A stretch of 10,402 nt of DNA, taken from NCBI GenBank assembly GCA_016929175.1, contig JAFGJI010000057.1, forward strand, positions 1-10,402. The letters are read 5' to 3'. The notes below the pieces were generated by a model. That model saw only the letters and a list, made by a program, of their open reading frames with translations, did no database searches and was not told where the DNA came from. This DNA is from Thermoplasmatota archaeon (GTDB lineage: Archaea > Thermoplasmatota > Penumbrarchaeia > Penumbrarchaeales > Penumbrarchaeaceae). Position numbers and translations under genes: made by a program. Shown in pieces: positions 5,785 through 10,402 of the stretch (position 1 is the stretch's first letter; each line of letters begins with the position of its first letter).

Positions 5785-5794
5785 AACTATATAT
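5785..5794 (+). promoter_or_regulatory. TATA box of the 5839 gene
   Basis: AACTATATAT in an A-rich setting. The predicted transcript start is near 5816, so the in-frame GTG at 5803 would not be in the mRNA; this argues for the ATG at 5839. Confidence 0.6.
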
Positions 5795-5838
5795 CAAAAA
5801 TAGTGGTACTTGAGAGGTCAAGCTCTGGGTTGAGTAAC

Positions 5839-7248
5839 ATGGCTGCTTCCGACGGATCCGATAAATATTCACGAATCGAGACATTCCTGGACAACGCAGA
5901 CAAGGTCCGGGAACCCTCTTCTCTTCAGGAACCGTTCCTCTCATTATGGCTCAGGATACACGGAGAGATGCCCACATTGATGTCCAAGGAGGATACCAGG
6001 TCCGTCATGAGCGGGGTTTCGGTGGAGCAGTTGCTGGACGTTGAGATCGCCCACTCCGAGGAGTTCACCGGGCACCCCCAGGAGAAGAGCAGCATAGAGA
6101 TGGTCTCCCCGAAGGATGTCGGACCGACAGTGGAGATGAAGGTTGAGGACAAACGTGTCAGGTTTAGGGCCGCGGGAGAGGATGACCTTGCCGCAATGAA
6201 GATCAAGGAGGAAGCTGCCGCAAAGGTCGTTGGCATCCAGAAGGATACCGCTCCTCTGAAAGGGATCGGTGGAAGCGCTGCAAGGATCGCATCAATGGTC
6301 AGGGAGATGGCGCTTCACTACCGTGACGGAAGGTACGATCAGGTCATCAAGTATGCTGATGATATCGGCTCAACGATCGGAAGCGATGATTTTAAAAGGT
6401 CCGTGATCGCAGAGATACAGGGGAAGATCAGGGACTACGAAGTTCTTGGCGGCAATATGACACTCTCGAAGGAGAGGTTCAAGGAACTTACCGCATCCTT
6501 CAAGGAAGGAAAGGAGGACTTCCTCTCCCTGGCACAGGCCACCAACACGCTTGCCGAAGAGGCTGTCAAGGACCTTGTCACAGCAGAGGAGGTAGTCCTG
6601 GCAGAGGTCAGGGAACCCGAGAAGCCCCCCGAAAAAGAGGTGCAAGAGGGGCCTTCCATGGCAAAGGAAGCGGAGGTAACCATTTCCGAGACAGGAGAGA
6701 AAAAGCTTCCGGGAAATACCGAAACCACTCCGCAAAAAGAGGAGGAAGCGGAGAAAGCCTCAGTAAAGCCTGTGATAAAGATCATGAAGAAGAAGGTGGT
6801 CCTCCTGAAGATGGGCGATAGAAATGGGAGTCCTGAACCTCCGGAGGAAGCTCCGGTCCGGTCCACCGAGGACGAGGAACTTCCGGGGAAAAAGGAAGAG
6901 GAAGAGGATTTCTGCATCGACCTTGGGGAACAGGAGGAGGATGAGAATGATGATGTTCCCAGGGTGGATAAGATCATGGCCGAGCAGAAAAAGGCCGATC
7001 CAAAACCTCATGGGACAGGGTCCAAGGAAGGACCGGACAGGTCCAAGATCGATGGGGCGTTCAAGAAGATACAGGTCGTATACAAAGCATCCGTGAAGCT
7101 CCACGAGCAGGGCAGGGACGTCGGAAAGATGTTCGATATGATCAACATGGCCGAAGACTCAAGAAAAAAGGGCGACATGAGGATGTATGTTGGACTGGCG
7201 GACCAGCTTGAAAGTATGCTTATCGGCATGCAGAAGAGCACAGGTTGA
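5839..7248 (+). CDS. Acidic protein with two helical segments and disordered linkers, unknown function (469 aa)
   Basis: I do not recognise a named family. The protein has no signal peptide or membrane helix, so it is probably cytoplasmic. The N-terminal ~140 residues are mixed and charged. A helical block follows (about residues 148-250, AARIASMVREMALHYRDGRYDQ onward). Then comes a long Glu/Lys/Pro-rich linker (about 265-395) with runs such as KKEEEEEDFCIDLGEQEEDE. A second helical block ends it (IDGAFKKIQVVYKASVKLH, then GRDVGKMFDMINMAEDSRKKGD). The 'G-D-V ... G-D ... L' spacing recalls two-helix repeats of archaeal helical-repeat and scaffold-like proteins (inference). Start: the ATG at 5839 follows the predicted transcript start by about 23 bases; the GTG at 5803 and TTG at 5830 are in frame but less likely. 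The Shine-Dalgarno is poor (GAGGTC at 5814-5819 is too far), so it may be translated almost leaderless. Confidence 0.8.
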   Translation: MAASDGSDKYSRIETFLDNADKVREPSSLQEPFLSLWLRIHGEMPTLMSKEDTRSVMSGVSVEQLLDVEIAHSEEFTGHPQEKSSIEMVSPKDVGPTVEMKVEDKRVRFRAAGEDDLAAMKIKEEAAAKVVGIQKDTAPLKGIGGSAARIASMVREMALHYRDGRYDQVIKYADDIGSTIGSDDFKRSVIAEIQGKIRDYEVLGGNMTLSKERFKELTASFKEGKEDFLSLAQATNTLAEEAVKDLVTAEEVVLAEVREPEKPPEKEVQEGPSMAKEAEVTISETGEKKLPGNTETTPQKEEEAEKASVKPVIKIMKKKVVLLKMGDRNGSPEPPEEAPVRSTEDEELPGKKEEEEDFCIDLGEQEEDENDDVPRVDKIMAEQKKADPKPHGTGSKEGPDRSKIDGAFKKIQVVYKASVKLHEQGRDVGKMFDMINMAEDSRKKGDMRMYVGLADQLESMLIGMQKSTG

Positions 7249-7276
7249 GAGACCCAAAGCACATGAAATGGCAATC

Positions 7277-7287
7277 CTTATATAAAA
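7277..7287 (+). promoter_or_regulatory. Strong TATA box in the gap after the 5839 gene
   Basis: CTTATATAAAA is the best TATA box in the window. It predicts a transcript from about 7309, roughly 190 bases before the next start codon, so it drives either a long leader or a separate small RNA. Confidence 0.5.
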
Positions 7288-7410
7288 CGCTCGAGGTTTG
7301 AATGTTCAGGTTACCACTTTGACAGGTGGGTGAAGAACGGAAGGAATCCCAGAAAAGGTACAGCATCGGGAGGCCTGGCTAGATGTCCAGAAATCTGAGA
7401 AGTAGGGAAA

Positions 7411-7420
7411 CTTTATCTAT
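7411..7420 (+). promoter_or_regulatory. Possible second TATA box nearer the PKD protein
   Basis: CTTTATCTAT would start transcription near 7440, giving a leader of about 59 bases. It is less consensus-like than the box at 7277. Confidence 0.35.
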
Positions 7421-7452
7421 ACAGTCCGTAATACACCCACCCCGCGTGGTAC

Positions 7453-7479
7453 ACTGCAGTATATCAAGAAAGTGCAGTA
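7453..7479. repeat. Paired TGCAGTA repeats and hairpin in the leader of the PKD protein gene
   Basis: TGCAGTA occurs at 7455-7461 and 7473-7479 (18 bases apart). ACTGCA (7453-7458) and TGCAGT (7473-7478) can also pair. It ends 8 bases before the ribosome binding site, so it could be an operator or a leader hairpin; no function is proven. Confidence 0.35.
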
Positions 7480-7487
7480 AATTTGCT

Positions 7488-7493
7488 GGAGGG
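7488..7493 (+). promoter_or_regulatory. Ribosome binding site of the PKD protein gene
   Basis: GGAGGG lies 5 bases before the ATG at 7499. Together with the signal peptide that follows, it fixes the start. Confidence 0.75.
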
Positions 7494-7498
7494 AATAC

Positions 7499-10402
7499 AT
7501 GAGCAAAGTTGCCCTTGCCCTTATTCTGATCGGTCTCATGGTAGGTGTTGGCTTCGTATCCATGATGGATGTGGTCGGAAACGCAGAAGCTGAAGAGATC
7601 GTCCCCGCCGAAGAACAGACCAGGACCGATGCGCACAACAAGATGGACCCGTATCCTCAATGGTCAGGTTGGAACGATGAGAACTACAATCAGCCCTGGA
7701 ACCAGAGGTGGCATAACTGGACCAACTATCTCCAATACTATCCGCAGAGAGAGTTCTGGTTCAGATGCAAGAACATGACAGAGGACTACCAGTGGCTGGA
7801 CGATATCAACGCCACCACGAACGGGGACGAGGTTGGTCTGATGAAGGAGGACATCAATATCACCTATACAGAGGACCACCCCATGAACTTCTCGTATCCC
7901 CGGTCGAACAGGCAGCTGACAGCCCAGTATGACACGTCCATGAACGATATGGGCGTTATCAACCTCACTATCAATCCGCTGGGTCTGATATCGCCGGGAA
8001 CAAACCCGTTGATGGGAAGAGGCAAGATGCTTGAGGTCCAGGTATGGGTGGATACGGACGGGGATTACGATTTCGAGAACCCCGACCCGGACGCTGCAAT
8101 AGAGGGCATGATGCAGTTCGATTTCGATTGGAGTAACACTCCCTACGACCCGCTCGATCCTGCAAATACCCTGGATGCCTATACCACCAACTCATCGGAG
8201 ATGCACAAGACAATGAGGCAGATGGAGGAATCCATGGATGGCCTCGGATACTGGCTGGATATCGACGACGATGGCAGACCCAACATTCCGGGCGATATCA
8301 CCGGAGGGAGGATATGGGTGCTTATCTGGAGGATCGACAATCAGGCCGATGACGGAGACAACAGGACAATGGACCTGCTCCTCCTCTGCGGCTATACCGG
8401 AAAGCTCAGCTGGATCGTCCTTCCCTACAAGCACCCGCAGCAGCTCCCGGTCGCGGACACAGGAGAGGACCAGGGCTTCCCGGAGAACAAGGATGACTTC
8501 CTCAGACCGAAACACGATCCAAGACACGAAGATCCCGTTTTCACGGAAGTTCATGCACAGCTCAAGGAAGGTGATATCCTCTTCCTTGACGGCCGCAGGT
8601 CCTACGACCCCCAGGACGATGTGGGGGCTGACGGTATAGGATATGGACAACCCGATTGGCCCGGTCAGGATGATGGCGAGGACAGCAAGAACATAGAAGA
8701 TGGTGATGGTTACCAAGATATCTATGAGGAGGATATTGGAGAGGTGGACACGTTAAAGTATAAATGGTCAGGTATGACCTCCATCGACAACCACCCTTAT
8801 GTGATCACCATATCAACGGGATGGCAGACGGAGCCGATCTACGAATGGAAGATAAGGCTGCCGACAATGGACCCGAGGCTTCCTGCCGAAGAACAGTATC
8901 TGATAGTCAACATCACACTGACCGTGATGGACCGCGACCTGAACCAGGGGACGCATACCATCCAGGTCCTGGCATACAAATCACAGAACGCTCCCAGGGT
9001 CTCGCTGAGCGTTGTCCCTCAGATACCCAAGAGCTACGCGAAGAAGGGGGAAGCCTACATCCTTCCGCAGAGGGAGATCTCCTTCAACGGATATGCATTT
9101 GACCCTGACCCCAACTCCGAGCTCAGCTATTACTGGCTGTTCGAGGGGCCATATGACAGCTATACAAGGGAGGATACGACCCTGCTCCGGGAGTCCTTCG
9201 ACGAGCCCGGTGACTGGTTGGTGACCCTGACGGTATTGGACGGCCCTGTTGACAACATAAATACACTGAGCGGGAACGCAACTTTGCTGCTCCATGTTAT
9301 CTCCAACTCCGGACCGGTCCCTGTGATAAGGGCCTCCCACAATGCCAAAATGGAGAACTTCCTCTATGAAGAGATCCAGACCTCGAAGAACAGGATGGTC
9401 TATTTCAACGGCTCGGAATCCTACGATCCGGACATATACGTGGAAGGTGATGGAGAGAAAGAGGGGTCCTATGTCGGTCTTCCCGGTTTCGACGAGGACG
9501 GGGACGACATCCCGGATACCACACTCAGATACCAGTGGGAATGGGGTGACGGCACCAGGACGGAGGGCTTCGTCAACAACCCTCAGTCAGAACACAAATG
9601 GTCCGAAAGGGGAGCAGCAAGCAACGGCAAGCTGTATTGGCCGGTGAAGCTCAAGGTCTGGGACAACGACATCACCATCGAATCGGAACCTTTCAGGGTC
9701 TACGTGAACCTTCCACCCACCGCGAATGCGGGACCCAACCGACCGACACCTGACGAGGACGAGATAGAGGTCGGAATGACCGTGAAGTTCGACGGCAGGA
9801 AATCCTACGACCCCAACGATGATCCCAACTACGATATGAAGCGGGATTCCGAATATACTGACAACCTGGTCTATATCTGGGACTTCGGCGATGGCTCGAA
9901 ACAGGTCTACGGGGACGTTGTAGAACACAACTATACTGCTTCCGGCACATTCACCGTGAGGCTCACGGTCTCCGACGGGGATTACACCCATGATGACGAG
10001 GCCTTGGTGAAGATCATACCTGCCAATCTCCCGCCCGTGGGTGTTGTCGAGATCACGGCCCCCAACGGATGGATCGACCTGGACAACAAGGAGATCTACA
10101 CGAACAATGCACTGGTCTTCGATGCATCCGGCTCCTTCGATCCGGACGGGGAGTTCTACCTGGACGACCAGGTATCGACCAGTCCGCTTGACGATCTGCA
10201 CAGCCTCACATGGGACCTCGGGGATGGAACCATATCAAAACAGCCCAAGGTCGACCACATCTACCGGGAGAACGGGACCTATGTGGTCAAGATAAACATG
10301 TCGGATAGAAAGCTTGCGATCTGGGAGGCCACCTACACCATCTCGGTGATGAACAGGCGGCCGATAGCGGTTATCAAGGATACGAACCCTTCATACTACA
10401 TG
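7499..10402 (+). CDS. Secreted PKD-domain surface protein (3' end outside window)
   Basis: The frame from ATG 7499 is open for 968 codons to the window end. The N-terminus (MSKVALALILIGLMVGVGF) is a Sec signal peptide, probably cut near GNAEA-EE. An Asn/Trp/Tyr-rich N-terminal region follows (about residues 35-330), with no family I can name. Then come PKD-type beta-sandwich units at about 8530-8990, 8990-9300, 9310-9708 (WEWGDG), 9709-10020 (WDFGDG, HNYTASGTFTVRLTVSDGD) and 10024-10347 (WDLGDG, HIYRENGTYVVKINMSD). A sixth begins at about 10351 (NRRPIAVI). PKD units serve as rigid spacers or in adhesion on archaeal surfaces. Several carry acidic inserts after the S-Y/F-D-P motif, and DEDGDDIPD may bind calcium (inference). 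No enzyme motif is visible; one could lie beyond the window, as could a membrane anchor. Confidence 0.92.
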   Translation, partial: MSKVALALILIGLMVGVGFVSMMDVVGNAEAEEIVPAEEQTRTDAHNKMDPYPQWSGWNDENYNQPWNQRWHNWTNYLQYYPQREFWFRCKNMTEDYQWLDDINATTNGDEVGLMKEDINITYTEDHPMNFSYPRSNRQLTAQYDTSMNDMGVINLTINPLGLISPGTNPLMGRGKMLEVQVWVDTDGDYDFENPDPDAAIEGMMQFDFDWSNTPYDPLDPANTLDAYTTNSSEMHKTMRQMEESMDGLGYWLDIDDDGRPNIPGDITGGRIWVLIWRIDNQADDGDNRTMDLLLLCGYTGKLSWIVLPYKHPQQLPVADTGEDQGFPENKDDFLRPKHDPRHEDPVFTEVHAQLKEGDILFLDGRRSYDPQDDVGADGIGYGQPDWPGQDDGEDSKNIEDGDGYQDIYEEDIGEVDTLKYKWSGMTSIDNHPYVITISTGWQTEPIYEWKIRLPTMDPRLPAEEQYLIVNITLTVMDRDLNQGTHTIQVLAYKSQNAPRVSLSVVPQIPKSYAKKGEAYILPQREISFNGYAFDPDPNSELSYYWLFEGPYDSYTREDTTLLRESFDEPGDWLVTLTVLDGPVDNINTLSGNATLLLHVISNSGPVPVIRASHNAKMENFLYEEIQTSKNRMVYFNGSESYDPDIYVEGDGEKEGSYVGLPGFDEDGDDIPDTTLRYQWEWGDGTRTEGFVNNPQSEHKWSERGAASNGKLYWPVKLKVWDNDITIESEPFRVYVNLPPTANAGPNRPTPDEDEIEVGMTVKFDGRKSYDPNDDPNYDMKRDSEYTDNLVYIWDFGDGSKQVYGDVVEHNYTASGTFTVRLTVSDGDYTHDDEALVKIIPANLPPVGVVEITAPNGWIDLDNKEIYTNNALVFDASGSFDPDGEFYLDDQVSTSPLDDLHSLTWDLGDGTISKQPKVDHIYRENGTYVVKINMSDRKLAIWEATYTISVMNRRPIAVIKDTNPSYYM

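Noticed and set aside
5803..5838. GTG start at 5803 for the acidic helical protein
   Set aside because: It lies 13 or fewer bases after the TATA box centre, so it would be upstream of the predicted transcript start, and it has no ribosome binding site. The ATG at 5839 fits better.
7326..7382. 18-codon ORF starting with GTG in the gap before the PKD protein
   Set aside because: It has no ribosome binding site at a proper distance and is too short to support without conservation.

Overview
The window looks archaeal, most likely a member of the Thermoplasmatota (inference). The support is a tRNA-Ser gene with a canonical bulge-helix-bulge intron, an archaeal-style RNA 2'-phosphotransferase with an N-terminal Cys/His motif, TATA-like boxes about 25-30 bases before likely transcript starts, GGAGG/GGTGA ribosome binding sites, AGG/AGA-rich arginine codons, and large secreted proteins built from PKD and Ig-like domains with very acidic segments. 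All genes read on the + strand.

Layout. (1) 2-3781: the 3' part of a huge surface protein. The first residues resemble the C-terminal beta-sandwich of secreted subtilisin-like proteases. A string of Ig-like, fibronectin III, PKD-like and Big_5-like domains follows, then one membrane helix and a hyperacidic cytoplasmic tail punctuated by tryptophans. (2) 3937-4134: a small charged helical protein of unknown function. (3) 4245-5135: KptA/Tpt1, NAD-dependent RNA 2'-phosphotransferase, with an unusual hyperacidic C-terminal extension. (4) 5213-5321: tRNA-Ser(GGA) with a 22-nt intron at position 37/38. (5) 5322-5838: a long gene-free stretch holding a series of inverted repeats and a 15-base exact second copy of the tRNA 3' end (5596-5610), the pattern left by integration at a tRNA gene; the insert is only about 290 bp. 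(6) 5839-7248: an acidic protein with two helical segments joined by disordered linkers. (7) 7249-7498: an intergenic region with a strong TATA box far from any start codon. (8) 7499-10402 and beyond: a second secreted protein, with a signal peptide and at least five PKD-type domains, running off the window with no stop.

How the parts relate. The two big genes at the ends are cell-surface proteins. The middle concerns RNA processing: KptA removes 2'-phosphates from RNA, and the next gene is a tRNA whose intron needs the splicing endonuclease. This adjacency is suggestive only, since archaeal tRNA ligation through RtcB is not known to leave a 2'-phosphate. Each protein gene appears to have its own TATA box and, except for the 5839 gene, a clear Shine-Dalgarno sequence, so the window looks like single-gene units rather than one operon. 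The most unusual piece is the tRNA-flanked hairpin array at 5305-5654. I see no defence system, CRISPR array, transposase or integrase.
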